A DNA stretch of 64,000 bases from assembly GCF_002008225.1 (NCBI RefSeq), contig NZ_MRDH01000006.1, positions 558,001-622,000 on the forward strand, written 5' to 3'. The notes under the pieces were generated by a model, which made no database searches, was not told where the DNA came from, and saw only the letters and a list, made by a program, of their open reading frames with translations. The translations under genes were made by a program, and so were the position numbers. This stretch comes from Agrobacterium salinitolerans (GTDB taxonomy: Bacteria > Pseudomonadota > Alphaproteobacteria > Rhizobiales > Rhizobiaceae). Positions 27,898 to 39,117 of this stretch are shown piece by piece (the first letter of the stretch is position 1; every line of letters begins with the position of its first letter).

Positions 27898-29894
27898 CAG
27901 AGGGCACTCCCGAGCATCATCCAGGTGACAAGCGCCGCGATGCCGATCAGCATCGCAAAGGCATAATGATAGAGGTAACCGGATTGCAGGCGAACCATGC
28001 GGTTGGTCACGTCAACCACACGCGCTGCAATGCCGTTCGGTCCGTAATGGTCGATCACGGCGACGTCGCCCTTCTTCCACAGGAAGCGGCCAAGCGCCTT
28101 TGCGGAACGAACGAAGAGGAAGTCATAGAGTTCGTCGAAGTACCACTTGTTCAGAAGGAACTGGTAGAGGCCACGGTGGGTCGCTGCGAGACGCTTCGGC
28201 GTCTCGGGTGACTTGATGTACATGTACCAGGCGGTCACGAAACCAAGCGTCATTGCGACGAACGGGCTCCATTTCACCCACAGCGGAACGTGGTGGAACT
28301 CTTCGAGGATCTCGTTTTCCGGAAGCGTGAACAGAGCGCCCTTCCAGAACTCGGCATATTCGTGGCCGAAGAAATAACCTTCGAAGGCAACACCGGCAAA
28401 GATCGCGCCGACGGTGAGGATGAAGAGCGGGATCAGCATGACCATCGGCGATTCATGCACATGGTGCATGACGTCGGCAGAAGCGCGTGGCTTGCCGAAG
28501 AAGGTCATGAAGGCCAGACGCCAGGAATAGAAGCTGGTGAACAGGGCGGCGATGACCAGCAGCGTGAAGGCAAAACCGGACAGAACCGAATGGGACGCGT
28601 AAGCGGATTCGATGATGACGTCCTTCGAGAAGAAGCCGGCAAAACCGATCATCGTGCCCGGAATACCAACGCCGGTCAGCGCCAGAGTGCCGACAGTCAT
28701 GGTCCAGAAGGTAATGGGGATATGCTTGCGCAGGCCGCCCATGTAACGCATGTCCTGCTCGCCATCGACGGCATGGATGACCGAGCCGGCGCACAGGAAC
28801 AACAGCGCCTTGAAGAAGGCGTGCGTGAAGAGGTGGAACACGGCAGCGCCATAAGCACCGACGCCGAGCGCCACGAACATGTAACCGAGCTGCGAGCAGG
28901 TCGAGTAGGCAATCACGCGCTTGATGTCGTTCTGCACGAGGCCGACGGTTGCCGCAAAGAAGGCGGTGATCGCGCCAATCAGCGTCACGACGGTCAAGGC
29001 ATCATGCGACAGTTCGAACAGCGGCGACATGCGAGCGACGAGGAAGACACCGGCGGTGACCATGGTTGCGGCGTGAATGAGGGCAGACACCGGGGTCGGG
29101 CCTTCCATCGCGTCCGGAAGCCAGGTGTGCAGCAGGAACTGCGCCGACTTACCCATCGCGCCCATGAAGAGCAGCAGGCAGACGCCGGTCATCGCATTGG
29201 CCTTGTCCAGATGCATACCGAACAGGTTGATGACCGTATCAGTGGAAGCAGCACCCTCAGCCGGCAGATAGGTCGCGGCGGCAGCGAAGATCGTTTCGAA
29301 ATTGATCGAGCCGAACAACACGAATACGCCGCCAATGCCGAGAATGAAGCCGAAGTCGCCAACGCGGTTGACGATGAAAGCCTTCATGGCGGCGGCCGAT
29401 GCGGACGGCTTCTTGAACCAGAAACCGATCAGCAGATAGGACGCCAGACCCACGCCTTCCCAGCCGAAGAACATCTGCAGCAGGTTGTCGGAAGTCACCA
29501 GCATCAGCATGGCGAAGGTGAAGAGCGACAGATAGGCGAAGAAGCGCGGACGATGCGGATCGTGGTGCATGTATCCGATCGAATAGAGATGCACGAGCGT
29601 CGAGACGGTGTTGACCACGACGAACATGACGGCCGTCAGCGTATCGATGCGGAATGCCCATTCGACATCAATGCCGCCGGACTGGATCCAGCGCAGCACG
29701 GTGACCTTGATCACCTCGCCCGGCTCGCCATGGGCAAGCGCTACGGAGAAGAAGACGATCCACGACAGAATGGCGACCACGATCATCAGACCGGTGGTGA
29801 CATATTCCGAAGCCTTGGCACCGATGGAGCGGCCGAACAGGCCGGCGATCAGGAAGCCGATCAGGGGAAGAAAGACGATAGCCTTGTAGATCAT
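27897..29894 (-). CDS. nuoL: NADH-quinone oxidoreductase subunit L
   Basis: The distal antiporter-like subunit of complex I, with the long lateral helix. 665 residues and about 16 helices. The N-terminal Proton_antipo_N region has [20 protein letters not shown], and the core motifs are [20 protein letters not shown] and [20 protein letters not shown]. The C-terminal extension (about 520-665) is the amphipathic piston and last helix. It begins 7 bases after nuoK. Confidence 0.97.
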   Translation of the reverse strand: MIYKAIVFLPLIGFLIAGLFGRSIGAKASEYVTTGLMIVVAILSWIVFFSVALAHGEPGEVIKVTVLRWIQSGGIDVEWAFRIDTLTAVMFVVVNTVSTLVHLYSIGYMHHDPHRPRFFAYLSLFTFAMLMLVTSDNLLQMFFGWEGVGLASYLLIGFWFKKPSASAAAMKAFIVNRVGDFGFILGIGGVFVLFGSINFETIFAAAATYLPAEGAASTDTVINLFGMHLDKANAMTGVCLLLFMGAMGKSAQFLLHTWLPDAMEGPTPVSALIHAATMVTAGVFLVARMSPLFELSHDALTVVTLIGAITAFFAATVGLVQNDIKRVIAYSTCSQLGYMFVALGVGAYGAAVFHLFTHAFFKALLFLCAGSVIHAVDGEQDMRYMGGLRKHIPITFWTMTVGTLALTGVGIPGTMIGFAGFFSKDVIIESAYASHSVLSGFAFTLLVIAALFTSFYSWRLAFMTFFGKPRASADVMHHVHESPMVMLIPLFILTVGAIFAGVAFEGYFFGHEYAEFWKGALFTLPENEILEEFHHVPLWVKWSPFVAMTLGFVTAWYMYIKSPETPKRLAATHRGLYQFLLNKWYFDELYDFLFVRSAKALGRFLWKKGDVAVIDHYGPNGIAARVVDVTNRMVRLQSGYLYHYAFAMLIGIAALVTWMMLGSAL

Positions 29895-29901
29895 AGCCTT
29901 A

Positions 29902-30210
29902 TCAGCCCTTCATCATATTGACGTCTTCGACGGCGATCGATCCGCGGTTGCGGTAGAAGACAACGAGTATTGCAAGACCGATGGCCGCTTCGGCGGCCGC
30001 AACGGTCAGAATGAACAAAGCGAAGACCTGGCCGACGATATCGTTCAGGAACGCCGAGAACGCCACCATGTTGATGTTGACCGCCAGCAGGATAAGCTCG
30101 ATCGACATCAGGATGACGATGACGTTCTTCCGGTTGAGGAAGATGCCGAAGACGCCGATCGTGAAGAGGATGGCGCTGACCGTCAGGTAGTGGGAAAGAC
30201 CGATTTCCAT
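29902..30210 (-). CDS. nuoK: NADH-quinone oxidoreductase subunit K
   Basis: A three-helix complex I subunit of 102 residues that carries the two conserved membrane glutamates of the E-channel (in [20 protein letters not shown] and [20 protein letters not shown]). The length is exactly typical. The start is ATG 30210 with GGAAAC upstream. It sits between nuoJ (27 bases) and nuoL (7 bases). Confidence 0.97.
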   Translation of the reverse strand: MEIGLSHYLTVSAILFTIGVFGIFLNRKNVIVILMSIELILLAVNINMVAFSAFLNDIVGQVFALFILTVAAAEAAIGLAILVVFYRNRGSIAVEDVNMMKG

Positions 30211-30237
30211 ATTCTGTTTCCTTGGATCCGTTCGCCT

Positions 30238-30852
30238 TCAGATGCCCTGACCCGGCTTGACCTTGACCGTGGTAACGGCGGTCTTCGGGTCGCGGCCAAC
30301 CTGCGTGGAGATATCCTGCCGCTTGATGTCGGTGCGATGACGCAGGGTCAGCACGATGGCGCCGATCATGGCCACCAGCAGCACGAGACCGGCGAGCTGG
30401 AAGAAGTAGACGTAATTGGTATAGAGCACATCGCCGAGTGCGGCCGTATTGGTGCGTTCGGTCACAGGCGGGATGGGCATAGTGATGGACTTTGCCGCAA
30501 TCGGGTTCAGCATGCTGCCGCCGACCACAACGATCAGTTCCGCAGCCAGGATGACGCCGATCAGCGCGCCGACAGGTGCATATTGCAGCACCCCGGAGCG
30601 CAGCTCGGCAAAATCCACGTCCAGCATCATCACGACGAAGAGGAACAGCACCGCCACCGCGCCGACATAAACCACCAGCAGGATCATGCCGAGGAATTCG
30701 GCGCCCGTCAGCAGGAACAGCGCGGCCGCGTTGAAGAAGGTCAAAATCAGAAACAGCACCGAATGAACAGGGTTCTTCGATGCGATGACCATGAACGCAG
30801 ACGCCACGGCGACGAAAGCGAATATATAAAAGAATACAGCGTGCAGACCCAT
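30238..30852 (-). CDS. nuoJ: NADH-quinone oxidoreductase subunit J
   Basis: A five-helix complex I subunit of 204 residues. The conserved tyrosine-containing third helix is visible (GAEFLGMILLVVYVGAVAVL), as are the first helices (FYIFAFVAVASAFMVI). The C-terminal tail (DIKRQDISTQVGRDPKTAVT) is hydrophilic, as in other alphaproteobacterial NuoJ. It is separated from nuoI by 136 bases, the second-largest gap in the operon, in which no gene was seen. Confidence 0.96.
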   Translation of the reverse strand: MGLHAVFFYIFAFVAVASAFMVIASKNPVHSVLFLILTFFNAAALFLLTGAEFLGMILLVVYVGAVAVLFLFVVMMLDVDFAELRSGVLQYAPVGALIGVILAAELIVVVGGSMLNPIAAKSITMPIPPVTERTNTAALGDVLYTNYVYFFQLAGLVLLVAMIGAIVLTLRHRTDIKRQDISTQVGRDPKTAVTTVKVKPGQGI

Positions 30853-30988
30853 GTTGGTGCCTTCTTGTCCTCATCGGGCAAAGATGGCTCGAAGGCCCCT
30901 CACCCGTTTCGTCCCCGCCGGCGAAAACCGCGCAGGCATTTTACTTTTCATCGCTCTCCGGGGTCGCCCCCGGAAAGACGGTTGCACC

Positions 30989-31480
30989 TTAACGGTAAGG
31001 CGCATCCAGTGCGAGGTTGCGCGCGATTTCACGCTCCCAGCGGTCGCCATTGTCGAGAAGCTTCTGCTTGTCGAAATAAAGCTCCTCGCGGGTTTCCGTC
31101 GCGAATTCGAAGTTCGGGCCTTCGACGATGGCATCGACCGGGCAGGCTTCCTGGCAGAAACCGCAATAAATGCACTTCACCATGTCGATATCGTAACGCA
31201 CCGTGCGGCGGGTGCCGTCATTGCGGCGCGGACCGGCTTCGATGGTGATCGCCTGGGCAGGACAGATAGCTTCACACAGCTTGCAGGCGATGCAGCGTTC
31301 TTCACCGTTCGGATAACGGCGCAACGCGTGTTCACCACGGAAGCGCGGCGAGACCGGACCCTTTTCGAAAGGATAATTGATCGTCGCCTTCTGTTTGAAG
31401 AAGTGGCGCATCGTCAGCAGGATCGCGCCAACGAATTCCTTGAGGAACAGCGAGTTGACGGCTTGGGAGAGGCTTGCCAT
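30989..31480 (-). CDS. nuoI: NADH-quinone oxidoreductase subunit I (2x[4Fe-4S])
   Basis: Carries clusters N6a and N6b between the peripheral arm and the quinone site. 163 residues with two ferredoxin motifs: C63, C66, C69, C73 ([12 protein letters not shown]) and C103, C106, C109, C113 ([12 protein letters not shown]). The N-terminal amphipathic segment docks on the membrane arm. It is TYKY-type and complete, 36 bases after nuoH. Confidence 0.97.
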   Translation of the reverse strand: MASLSQAVNSLFLKEFVGAILLTMRHFFKQKATINYPFEKGPVSPRFRGEHALRRYPNGEERCIACKLCEAICPAQAITIEAGPRRNDGTRRTVRYDIDMVKCIYCGFCQEACPVDAIVEGPNFEFATETREELYFDKQKLLDNGDRWEREIARNLALDAPYR

Positions 31481-31516
31481 CTCAGTCTCCAGATCTTTGA
31501 GCGAGGAGTTCAGACA

Positions 31517-32563
31517 TCAACCGGCCCACCCCGTCAGCTTCAATACGAATGCAACAATAACGACCATGGCGAGCGACAGCGGCAGGAACACCTTCCAGCC
31601 AAGACGCATGAGCTGGTCATAACGGTAACGCGGAACGAATGCCTTGGTGAGAGCGATCATGAAGAAGACCATGCAGCCCTTCAGCGCGAACCAGACGATG
31701 CCCGGAACCCAGTTCAGGAACCATACATCCACGATCGGCAGCCAGCCGCCCATGAACAGGATCGTCGTCAGGCAGCAGATCAGGACGATCGCAGCATATT
31801 CGCCGAGCATGAACATCATGTAGGGCGTGGAGCCGTATTCGACCATGTGACCGGCGACCAGTTCCGATTCCGCTTCCGGAAGGTCGAAGGGCGGACGGTT
31901 GGTTTCGGCAAGGCCAGAAATGAAGAACACGATGAACATCGGGAACAGCGACAGCCAGTGCCAGTCGAGGAACGATGGCGGCAGGCCGAGCATCGTACCG
32001 AGGCCGGTCTTCTGGGCAAGCACGATGTCCGTCAGGTTCAGCGAGCCGACGCAGAGCAGAACGGTGACGATGACGAGGCCGATCGAGACTTCATAGGACA
32101 CCATCTGCGCAGCGGAACGCAGCGCGCCGAGGAAAGGATATTTCGAGTTCGAAGCCCAGCCGCCCATGATGATGCCGTACACTTCAAGCGACGAAATCGC
32201 GAAGATGTAGAGAATGCCGACATTGATATTGGCGACAACCCAGCCATCGGCGAAGGGAATGACCGCGTAGGTGGAAAGCGCCAGCGTCACCGCAACCAGC
32301 GGCGCCAGAAGGAAAACGGCCTTATTGGCGCCGGCCGGAATGACCGGTTCCTTCAGGATGAACTTCAACAGGTCGGCGAAAGACTGGAAGAGACCGAAGG
32401 GACCAACGACGTTCGGACCACGGCGCAGCTGCACGGCCGCCCAGACCTTACGGTCGGCTAGCAGCAGGAACGCGATGGATACCAGAAGGCAAACGAGAAG
32501 CAGCAGGGACTGGCCGACCATGATCAGCGCGGGCCAGACGTAGCTCCAGAAAAACTGTTCCAT
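31517..32563 (-). CDS. nuoH: NADH-quinone oxidoreductase subunit H
   Basis: The membrane subunit that forms much of the quinone chamber; 348 residues, 8 helices. The conserved [19 protein letters not shown] loop after helix 1 is present, as are [20 protein letters not shown] and the acidic [19 protein letters not shown] loop at the quinone site. The start is ATG 32563 ([15 protein letters not shown]); the upstream in-frame reading overlaps nuoG and is not conserved. It lies 13 bases after nuoG. Confidence 0.97.
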   Translation of the reverse strand: MEQFFWSYVWPALIMVGQSLLLLVCLLVSIAFLLLADRKVWAAVQLRRGPNVVGPFGLFQSFADLLKFILKEPVIPAGANKAVFLLAPLVAVTLALSTYAVIPFADGWVVANINVGILYIFAISSLEVYGIIMGGWASNSKYPFLGALRSAAQMVSYEVSIGLVIVTVLLCVGSLNLTDIVLAQKTGLGTMLGLPPSFLDWHWLSLFPMFIVFFISGLAETNRPPFDLPEAESELVAGHMVEYGSTPYMMFMLGEYAAIVLICCLTTILFMGGWLPIVDVWFLNWVPGIVWFALKGCMVFFMIALTKAFVPRYRYDQLMRLGWKVFLPLSLAMVVIVAFVLKLTGWAG

Positions 32564-32576
32564 AAATCCCCTACCC

Positions 32577-34658
32577 TTACTCTGCCGCAGCCTGGAAATT
32601 GTTGCGGGCCAATGCGGAGCACTCGGCCATGACGGCGGATGCGCGCGCAATCGGGTTCGTCAAATAAAAGTCTTTTACCGGCGAGGCAAACGCCGACTTC
32701 ACGAGCGAGCCGGTCTTGCCGGCCAGCGCCTCAATATCCGCGGCCTCGCCGGCGACGATCTCGTCGGTTTCCGCCAAATGCGGATGCGCGACGTAGAGCT
32801 GGCCGCGCAGGGCAGACAGCGAATCGAACGGCAGCTTCTTGCCGAGAACGTCGGACAGTGCACGCAGGATCGCCCAGTCTTCGCGGGCTTCGCCCGGTGC
32901 GAAACCGGCGCGGTTGCCCACCTGAACGCGGCCTTCGGTGTTGACCCAGATACCGGATTTTTCGGTATAGGCCGCACCCGGAAGGATGACGTCGGCGTTC
33001 ATCGCGCCCTGATCGCCATGGCTGCCGATATAGACGGTGAACTTCGCACCCTTGTTCGAGAAGTCGAGTTCATCGGCGCCGAGCAGGAAGAGAACGTCCA
33101 TGGACGTTACCATTTCGGCAGCAGCAACACCGCCCTCGCCCGGCACGAAACCGATATCGAGACCGCCAACGCGGGCAGCGGCAGTGTGCAGAACGGAGAA
33201 ACCGTTCCACTCTTCGGTGACAGCGCCGACCGACGTAGCCAGCTTGGCAGCGACGGCCAGTACGGCAGCGCCATCCGTACGGGACAATGCGCCCTGACCG
33301 ATGATGATCAGCGGGTTCTTGGCGGACTTCAGCTTGTCGATGAAGCTGTGCGAACCATTGGCCAGATCAGACAGCGTTTCCGCGCCCGAGCCGAGATATT
33401 CGTAATTGTAGCGCAGCTCACCGGCTTCACCGATCACACCGATCGGGAAACCGCCACGACGCCAGCGCTTGCGGATGCGGGCGTTGAGCACGGCCGCTTC
33501 GAAACGCGGGTTGGAACCAACGATCAGCAGGGCGTCGGCCTGTTCGATGCCTTCAATGGTGGAATTGAAGATGTAGCTGGCGCGGCCAAGTGACGGATCG
33601 AGCGCTGCGCCGTCCTGGCGGCAATCGACATTGGCGGAGCCGAGCGACGCGAGAAGCGACTTCAGCGCGAACATTTCTTCAACGGAAGACAGATCGCCGG
33701 CGATCGCGCCGATCTTGGAACCGGATGTCGCAGCCACTGCGTTCTTGATCGCGCCAAAAGCTTCGCCCCAGGTTGCGGGCTGCAAACGGCCGTCCTTGCG
33801 GACGTAAGGCCGGTCGAGGCGCTGGGTCTTCAGGCCGTCCCAGATGAAGCGGCTCTTGTCGGAGATCCACTCTTCGTTGATCGCCTCGTTAACGCGCGGC
33901 ATGACACGCATGACTTCGCGCCCACGGGTATCGACGCGGATGGCCGAACCGAGAGCGTCCATCACGTCGACGGTTTCGGTCTTGTTCAGTTCCCACGGAC
34001 GGGCAGTGAAAGCGAAAGGCTTGGAGGTGAGAGCGCCGACCGGGCAGAGGTCAACGACGTTACCCTGCAGCTCCGAGGTCATGGCCTGCTCGAGATAGGT
34101 GGTGATTTCGGCATCCTCGCCGCGGCCGATCAGGCCGAGTTCGGCAATGCCGGCTACTTCGGTCGTGAAACGGACGCAGCGCGTGCAGTGGATGCAGCGG
34201 TTCATCACCGTCTTGACGAGCGGGCCGATATATTTGTCTTCAACCGCGCGCTTGTTTTCCGCATAACGCGATCCGGCGATACCGAAGGCCATAGCCTGGT
34301 CCTGCAGGTCGCACTCGCCGCCCTGGTCGCAGATCGGGCAATCCAGGGGGTGATTGATCAGCAGGAATTCCATCACACCTTCGCGGGCCTTCTTGACCAT
34401 CGGCGTGTTGGTGAAAACTTCAGGCAATTCGCCGTTCGGGCCGCCGCGAACGTCGCGCACGCCCATGGCGCAGGAAGCGGCCGGCTTGGGCGGTCCGCCC
34501 TTCACCTCGATGAGACACATGCGGCAGTTACCCGCGACCGACAAGCGCTCATGAAAACAAAAGCGCGGAACTTCGGCGCCAGCCTCCTCGCACGCCTGCA
34601 ACAGCGTGAAATGATCCGGAACCTCGATCTCTTTACCGTCAACCTTGAGCTTTGCCAT
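32577..34658 (-). CDS. nuoG: NADH-quinone oxidoreductase subunit G
   Basis: The large peripheral-arm iron-sulfur subunit; 693 residues from ATG 34658 ([20 protein letters not shown]). The N-terminal [2Fe-2S] ferredoxin has [20 protein letters not shown]. The His-Cys3 cluster lies in [19 protein letters not shown], and a [4Fe-4S] cluster in [11 protein letters not shown] molybdopterin-oxidoreductase-like domain without cofactor residues follows (about 220-690). No extra N7 cluster motif was noticed. It is 149 bases downstream of nuoF; that gap shows no gene, only a small GCCGG/CCGGC hairpin. Confidence 0.97.
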   Translation of the reverse strand: MAKLKVDGKEIEVPDHFTLLQACEEAGAEVPRFCFHERLSVAGNCRMCLIEVKGGPPKPAASCAMGVRDVRGGPNGELPEVFTNTPMVKKAREGVMEFLLINHPLDCPICDQGGECDLQDQAMAFGIAGSRYAENKRAVEDKYIGPLVKTVMNRCIHCTRCVRFTTEVAGIAELGLIGRGEDAEITTYLEQAMTSELQGNVVDLCPVGALTSKPFAFTARPWELNKTETVDVMDALGSAIRVDTRGREVMRVMPRVNEAINEEWISDKSRFIWDGLKTQRLDRPYVRKDGRLQPATWGEAFGAIKNAVAATSGSKIGAIAGDLSSVEEMFALKSLLASLGSANVDCRQDGAALDPSLGRASYIFNSTIEGIEQADALLIVGSNPRFEAAVLNARIRKRWRRGGFPIGVIGEAGELRYNYEYLGSGAETLSDLANGSHSFIDKLKSAKNPLIIIGQGALSRTDGAAVLAVAAKLATSVGAVTEEWNGFSVLHTAAARVGGLDIGFVPGEGGVAAAEMVTSMDVLFLLGADELDFSNKGAKFTVYIGSHGDQGAMNADVILPGAAYTEKSGIWVNTEGRVQVGNRAGFAPGEAREDWAILRALSDVLGKKLPFDSLSALRGQLYVAHPHLAETDEIVAGEAADIEALAGKTGSLVKSAFASPVKDFYLTNPIARASAVMAECSALARNNFQAAAE

Positions 34659-34807
34659 GGTTCTACTTACGTCCTGTTGCCTGTTCGTCCCATGTCTCAC
34701 ACGGTCCGCAACAAATCCTTAATCACACCCGGCACTCGTGTCGTATGCCAGACGCTTCATGGTGTCGCGAGGCCGGAAATTCCGGCTCCGCTCGAAGCCT
34801 TTGATGC

Positions 34808-36112
34808 TTACTCAGCGGCTTCCAGAACAGCGCCATCATCCATGGCCCTGTAGGTATATTGGTCGATGCGCTTTTCGATTTCCGGACGGAAATTGCGGAT
34901 CAGCGCCTGTACCGGCCATGCGGCGGCGTCGCCGAGCGCACAGATGGTATGGCCTTCGATCTGCTTCGTCACTTCGAACAGCATGTCGATTTCGCGCTTC
35001 TGCGCGTTGCCCTTGACCATGCGTTCCAGCACGCGCCACATCCAGCCCGTGCCTTCGCGGCACGGCGTGCACTGGCCGCAGCTTTCATGCTTGAAGAAGG
35101 CCGCGATGCGGGCAATCGCCTTGATGACGTCGGTGGACTTGTCCATGACGATCATGCCGCCGGTGCCGAAGGAGGACTTCACTTCGCGCATGCCGTCAAA
35201 GTCCATGATGGCGTCCTTCATGTCCTCACCGCGCACGATGGGGCAGGATGCGCCGCCGGGAATAACGCCGAGCAGATTGTCCCAACCGCCGCGAATGCCA
35301 CCGCAATGGTGTTCGATCAGCTCACGGAAGGACAGGCCCAGCGCATCTTCGAAGGTGCACGGACGCTCGACATGGCCTGACACCATGAACAGCTTGGTGC
35401 CGACATTGTTCGGACGGCCGATGGACGAGAACCATGCAGCGCCACGTCGCAGGATGGTCGGCGCAACGGCGATCGATTCAACGTTGTTGACGGTCGTCGG
35501 GCAGCCGTAAAGACCCATATTGGCCGGGAACGGCGGCTTCAGGCGCGGCTGTCCCTTCTTGCCTTCAAGGCTTTCGAGCAGAGCCGTCTCTTCGCCGCAG
35601 ATATAGGCACCGGCGCCGTGATGGACGTAGATGTCGAAATCCCAGCCGTTCTTGTTGTTCTTGCCAAGCAGGCCGGCATCGTAGCACTCGTCGATAGCCG
35701 CCTGAAGCGCTTCACGCTCACGCATGTATTCGCCGCGCACGTAGATATAGGCGGTATGCGCGCCCATGGCGAAACCGGCGATCACGCAGCCTTCGATCAG
35801 CGTATGCGGATCGTTGCGCAGAATTTCGCGGTCCTTGCAGGTGCCGGGTTCGGATTCGTCGGCGTTAACGACGAGATAATGCGGACGGCCGTCATTCTCC
35901 TTCGGCATGAAGGACCACTTGAGACCCGTCGGGAAGCCAGCGCCGCCGCGACCGCGAAGGCCGGAAGCCTTCATCTCGTTGATGATCCAGTCACGGCCCT
36001 TTTCGATGATCTGCTTGGTGCCGTCCCAATGGCCGCGCGCAAGCACACCCTTCAGGGACTTGTCCTTGAGGCCGTAGAGATTGGTAAAGATGCGATCCTG
36101 ATCTTTTAACAT
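34808..36112 (-). CDS. nuoF: NADH-quinone oxidoreductase subunit F
   Basis: The NADH-oxidising flavoprotein subunit, 434 residues. The NADH-binding loop [10 protein letters not shown] is at 54-63. The FMN-binding region [20 protein letters not shown] follows, then the [4Fe-4S] N3 motif [15 protein letters not shown] with a distal C in [13 protein letters not shown]. It forms the electron-input module with NuoE, whose gene ends 10 bases upstream. Confidence 0.97.
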   Translation of the reverse strand: MLKDQDRIFTNLYGLKDKSLKGVLARGHWDGTKQIIEKGRDWIINEMKASGLRGRGGAGFPTGLKWSFMPKENDGRPHYLVVNADESEPGTCKDREILRNDPHTLIEGCVIAGFAMGAHTAYIYVRGEYMREREALQAAIDECYDAGLLGKNNKNGWDFDIYVHHGAGAYICGEETALLESLEGKKGQPRLKPPFPANMGLYGCPTTVNNVESIAVAPTILRRGAAWFSSIGRPNNVGTKLFMVSGHVERPCTFEDALGLSFRELIEHHCGGIRGGWDNLLGVIPGGASCPIVRGEDMKDAIMDFDGMREVKSSFGTGGMIVMDKSTDVIKAIARIAAFFKHESCGQCTPCREGTGWMWRVLERMVKGNAQKREIDMLFEVTKQIEGHTICALGDAAAWPVQALIRNFRPEIEKRIDQYTYRAMDDGAVLEAAE

Positions 36113-36122
36113 GCTTCACCTC

Positions 36123-37220
36123 TTACCGCGGCTTCTTGCCGAAGACCCTGATATACTCGGCTTCGCCACCCTTGGCGAGCGCCTCGGCCTGCTTGATCCA
36201 CTCATCGCGTTCGATGCGGCCCTTGAAATTCAGATAACCGTCGACCCAGTCGCATTCGGCCTTTTTCCAGCCGGCGATCTGCGCATAGGTGAAGATGCCG
36301 AGCTCGTGCAGCGTGCCTTCGATCTTCGGACCGACGCCGGAAATGAGCTTCAGGTCGTCGGGCGTTGCGGGCTTTTCGATAGCGGCCGGACGATCCTTGG
36401 GATCGAGCGACGGCTTCGCAGATCCCGAAGCTTCCTTTTCGGCGGTCTTTGCATTCGCTTCGGCAGCCTTCGGTGCGGTCGCAGGCGTCTTCAGCTTCGG
36501 ATCGGTTTCCGGGGCGTCCGTCTTCGGCTTGGCGGCATTGGACGGCGGAACTGACGCGGCGTCCGCAGGCGCTTCGGCCGGCTTGTCGAGATTGGAACGG
36601 TCCGGCTTGATCTCTTCCGTCAGCGTCGTCAGGCCGCCGACCGGGACCGACTGGTGGCGGTCGATCTGAGGGCCGGTCTTGACCGTGTCGCCCTTGCCTG
36701 CCTCGAACGTGTCGATGATCTCTTCCAGACGCTCGGGCGTCAGGTCCTCATAGGCATCCTTGAAAATGATGACCATCGGCGCGTTGACGCAGGCGCCCTG
36801 ACATTCCACTTCTTCCCAGGAAAGCGTGCCGCTCTCGTTGGTGTGCAACGGATCGTGGTGAATCTTCTTGCGGCAGACATCCATCAGCGCTTCCGAGCCG
36901 CGCAGCATGCAGGGCGTGGTGCCACACACCTGAACGTGGGCGCGCGTGCCAACCGGCTTCAGCTGGAACTGGGTGTAGAAGGTCGCCACTTCGAGAACAC
37001 GGATATAGGCCATATCCAGCATGTCGGCGATTTTCTCGATGGCGGCGCGGGTAACCCAGCCGTCCTGCTCCTGCGCACGCATGAGCAGCGGGATCACCGC
37101 CGATTGCTGGCGTCCCTCGGGATATTTCTTGATCGTCTTTTCAGCCCATGCGGTGTTTTCCGCATTGAAGGCAAAAGCCACGGGCTGGAACTGATCTTCG
37201 GCTAGTCGACGAACGGACAT
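36123..37220 (-). CDS. nuoE: NADH-quinone oxidoreductase subunit E with C-terminal helix-hairpin-helix extension
   Basis: The [2Fe-2S] N1a subunit of the NADH-input module. Residues 1-175 are the thioredoxin-like NuoE domain with cluster ligands C99, C104, C140 and C144. At 365 residues the protein is about twice the length of E. coli NuoE. The extra part is a Pro/Ala/Lys-rich linker (about 180-285) and a compact C-terminal domain (about 287-350) with the helix-hairpin-helix pattern DDLKLISGVGPKIEGTLHEL and IFTYAQIAGWKKAECDWVDG. A related domain occurs in other rhizobial NuoE proteins and stand-alone predicted DNA-binding proteins. Its role in complex I is unknown. Located between a small secreted-protein gene and nuoF. 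Confidence 0.95.
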   Translation of the reverse strand: MSVRRLAEDQFQPVAFAFNAENTAWAEKTIKKYPEGRQQSAVIPLLMRAQEQDGWVTRAAIEKIADMLDMAYIRVLEVATFYTQFQLKPVGTRAHVQVCGTTPCMLRGSEALMDVCRKKIHHDPLHTNESGTLSWEEVECQGACVNAPMVIIFKDAYEDLTPERLEEIIDTFEAGKGDTVKTGPQIDRHQSVPVGGLTTLTEEIKPDRSNLDKPAEAPADAASVPPSNAAKPKTDAPETDPKLKTPATAPKAAEANAKTAEKEASGSAKPSLDPKDRPAAIEKPATPDDLKLISGVGPKIEGTLHELGIFTYAQIAGWKKAECDWVDGYLNFKGRIERDEWIKQAEALAKGGEAEYIRVFGKKPR

Positions 37221-37236
37221 ACTTCCTCACGCCTTT

Positions 37237-37497
37237 TCAGTTTAACGTCTCACACCGCGATCTCGCCACCGTGACGAATTCGCAGGCATAAGCCGCCTTG
37301 TCTTTTTGCATGAACACGATGAACTTGCTGCCATTGGGAACCGAGGCCTTGATCTCGTATCCCGAAGACAGAAGCTGCTTGATGGTCGAAGAGCCGCCGC
37401 TCGACAGCGATACTCCGCCCTCGTCCGTCGCCGTCTGGGCGAAAACGGGAGTAGACATCGCAGCGAGAAAAGCCGGAATGGCCAGCGGCAGACGCAT
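37237..37497 (-). CDS. Small secreted hypothetical protein inside the nuo operon
   Basis: An 86-residue protein with a clear signal peptide ([20 protein letters not shown], cleavage before QTATDEGG). The mature part of about 65 residues has the pattern GYEIKASVPNGSKFIVFMQK then YACEFVTVARSRCETLN, with two cysteines that could pair in the periplasm. No family recognised. The ATG shares one base with the nuoD stop, so it is translated with the operon, and nuoE follows after 16 bases. The periplasmic destination is odd for a partner of the cytoplasmic NuoD/E arm; it may simply be carried in the operon. Confidence 0.8.
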   Translation of the reverse strand: MRLPLAIPAFLAAMSTPVFAQTATDEGGVSLSSGGSSTIKQLLSSGYEIKASVPNGSKFIVFMQKDKAAYACEFVTVARSRCETLN

Positions 37498-38687
37498 CAG
37501 CGGTCGACCTCCCCGAACACGATGTCGAGAGAGCCGAGTACGGCTGTAACGTCGGCGAGCTGATGGCCCTTGCACAGGAAATCCATCGCCTGCAAATGGG
37601 CGTAACCCGGCGCGCGGATCTTGCAGCGGTAGGGCTTGTTCGAGCCATCGGCGACAACGTAAACGCCGAATTCGCCCTTCGGCGCTTCGACGGCGGCGTA
37701 AACTTCGCCGGCGGGAACGTGATAACCTTCGGTATAGAGCTTGAAGTGATGGATCAGAGCTTCCATCGAACGCTTCATCTCGCCGCGCTTCGGCGGAACC
37801 ACCTTGCCATCCAGCGAGGAGACCGGGCCGATGCGATGCTTGCCGGAGAGAAGATCGACGCATTGCTTCATGATCTTTACCGATTCGCGCATTTCCTGCA
37901 TGCGGATCAGGTAACGGTCGTAGCAGTCGCCGTTCTTGCCGACCGGAATGTCGAATTCGAGATCAGAATAGCACTCGTAAGGTTGCGAACGGCGCAGATC
38001 CCAGGCAGCGCCGGATCCACGCACCATCACACCCGTGAAGCCCCAGGCAAACGCATCTTCCAGCGACACGACGCCGATATCGACGTTACGCTGCTTGTAG
38101 ATGCGGTTGTCCGTTAGAAGACCTTCGATATTGTCGAGAACGTTCAGGAACGGATCGCACCACTTGCCGATATCATCAACCAGTTCCGGCGGCAGGTCCT
38201 GATGGACGCCGCCCGGACGAACGTAAGCCGAGTGCATGCGGGCGCCACAGGCGCGCTCGTAGAACACCATCAGCTTTTCGCGTTCTTCAAAGCCCCAGAC
38301 CGGCGGCGTCATGGCGCCGACGTCCATGGCCTGCGTGGTGACGTTCATGATGTGCGACAGGATGCGGCCGATTTCCGAATAGAGAACGCGGATCAACTGG
38401 CCGCGCATTGGAATTTCGAGGCCCAGCAGCTTTTCGACGGCGAGCGCGAAAGCGTGTTCCTGGTTCATCGGCGCGACGTAATCGAGACGGTCGAAATAAG
38501 GAACGGCCTGCAGATAGGTCTTGGTCTCGATCAGCTTTTCAGTGCCGCGATGCAGCAGACCGATATGCGGATCGACGCGCTCAACGATTTCGCCGTCCAG
38601 TTCCAGAACCAGACGCAGCACGCCGTGCGCGGAGGGATGTTCCGGACCGAAGTTGATCGTGAAATTGCGGACGTTATGCTCAGTCAT
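37497..38687 (-). CDS. nuoD: NADH-quinone oxidoreductase subunit D
   Basis: The 49-kDa-type subunit lining the quinone cavity near cluster N2; 396 residues. Conserved segments are [20 protein letters not shown] near the N-terminus (quinone-ligating His region), [20 protein letters not shown], and the C-terminal [10 protein letters not shown], which ends exactly as in other NuoD. NuoC and NuoD are separate proteins here, unlike the E. coli fusion. It is followed by a GFA-domain gene upstream (38689) and a secreted small protein downstream. Confidence 0.97.
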   Translation of the reverse strand: MTEHNVRNFTINFGPEHPSAHGVLRLVLELDGEIVERVDPHIGLLHRGTEKLIETKTYLQAVPYFDRLDYVAPMNQEHAFALAVEKLLGLEIPMRGQLIRVLYSEIGRILSHIMNVTTQAMDVGAMTPPVWGFEEREKLMVFYERACGARMHSAYVRPGGVHQDLPPELVDDIGKWCDPFLNVLDNIEGLLTDNRIYKQRNVDIGVVSLEDAFAWGFTGVMVRGSGAAWDLRRSQPYECYSDLEFDIPVGKNGDCYDRYLIRMQEMRESVKIMKQCVDLLSGKHRIGPVSSLDGKVVPPKRGEMKRSMEALIHHFKLYTEGYHVPAGEVYAAVEAPKGEFGVYVVADGSNKPYRCKIRAPGYAHLQAMDFLCKGHQLADVTAVLGSLDIVFGEVDR

Positions 38688-38688
38688 T

Positions 38689-39117
38689 CTAGTGCTCCGC
38701 CGAGGTGATCATGGCGATGAATTCGGGGCCGGTCATGTTCTGCGTGGTCTCAGCGAAAGAATAGCTCGAAGGCTTTTCATCCGTAAAAATCTGCTGCGCG
38801 AAGGTGAAGCTGGACGGCTTGTCGAACGCCTGCAGCGAAACGGCAAAATGTTTGCCATCCTTGGAACGCCACAACAGCGTGCTGCCACAATTCTTGCAGA
38901 AACAACGCTCGCCCCACTCCGACGAAGAATAAACGCCGAGGCTCTGCTCGTTTTCAAAGGCGATATCAATGCATTCGACAGCCATAAACGCACCGCCGGA
39001 CCAGCGGCGGCACATGGAGCAATGGCAGACGCCGAATTCGCGGGCACCGAGCGTGGCTGTGAAGCCGACGGCGCCGCAAAGACATTGTCCATGCTCTGTC
39101 GCGGGGGCTTCGCTCAT
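38689..39117 (-). CDS. GFA-domain (glutathione-dependent formaldehyde-activating-like) protein
   Basis: A 142-residue zinc-binding protein with the GFA (CENP-V) cysteine pattern: C12/C14 (QCLCGAVGF), C31/C33/C36 ([11 protein letters not shown]) and C72/C74/C77 ([10 protein letters not shown]). Family members include S-hydroxymethylglutathione synthase, but most have unknown substrates and the name is not proof of activity. It lies between nuoC (4-base overlap) and nuoD (1-base gap), so it must be expressed with complex I. That is not part of the canonical operon. Confidence 0.88.
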   Translation of the reverse strand: MSEAPATEHGQCLCGAVGFTATLGAREFGVCHCSMCRRWSGGAFMAVECIDIAFENEQSLGVYSSSEWGERCFCKNCGSTLLWRSKDGKHFAVSLQAFDKPSSFTFAQQIFTDEKPSSYSFAETTQNMTGPEFIAMITSAEH

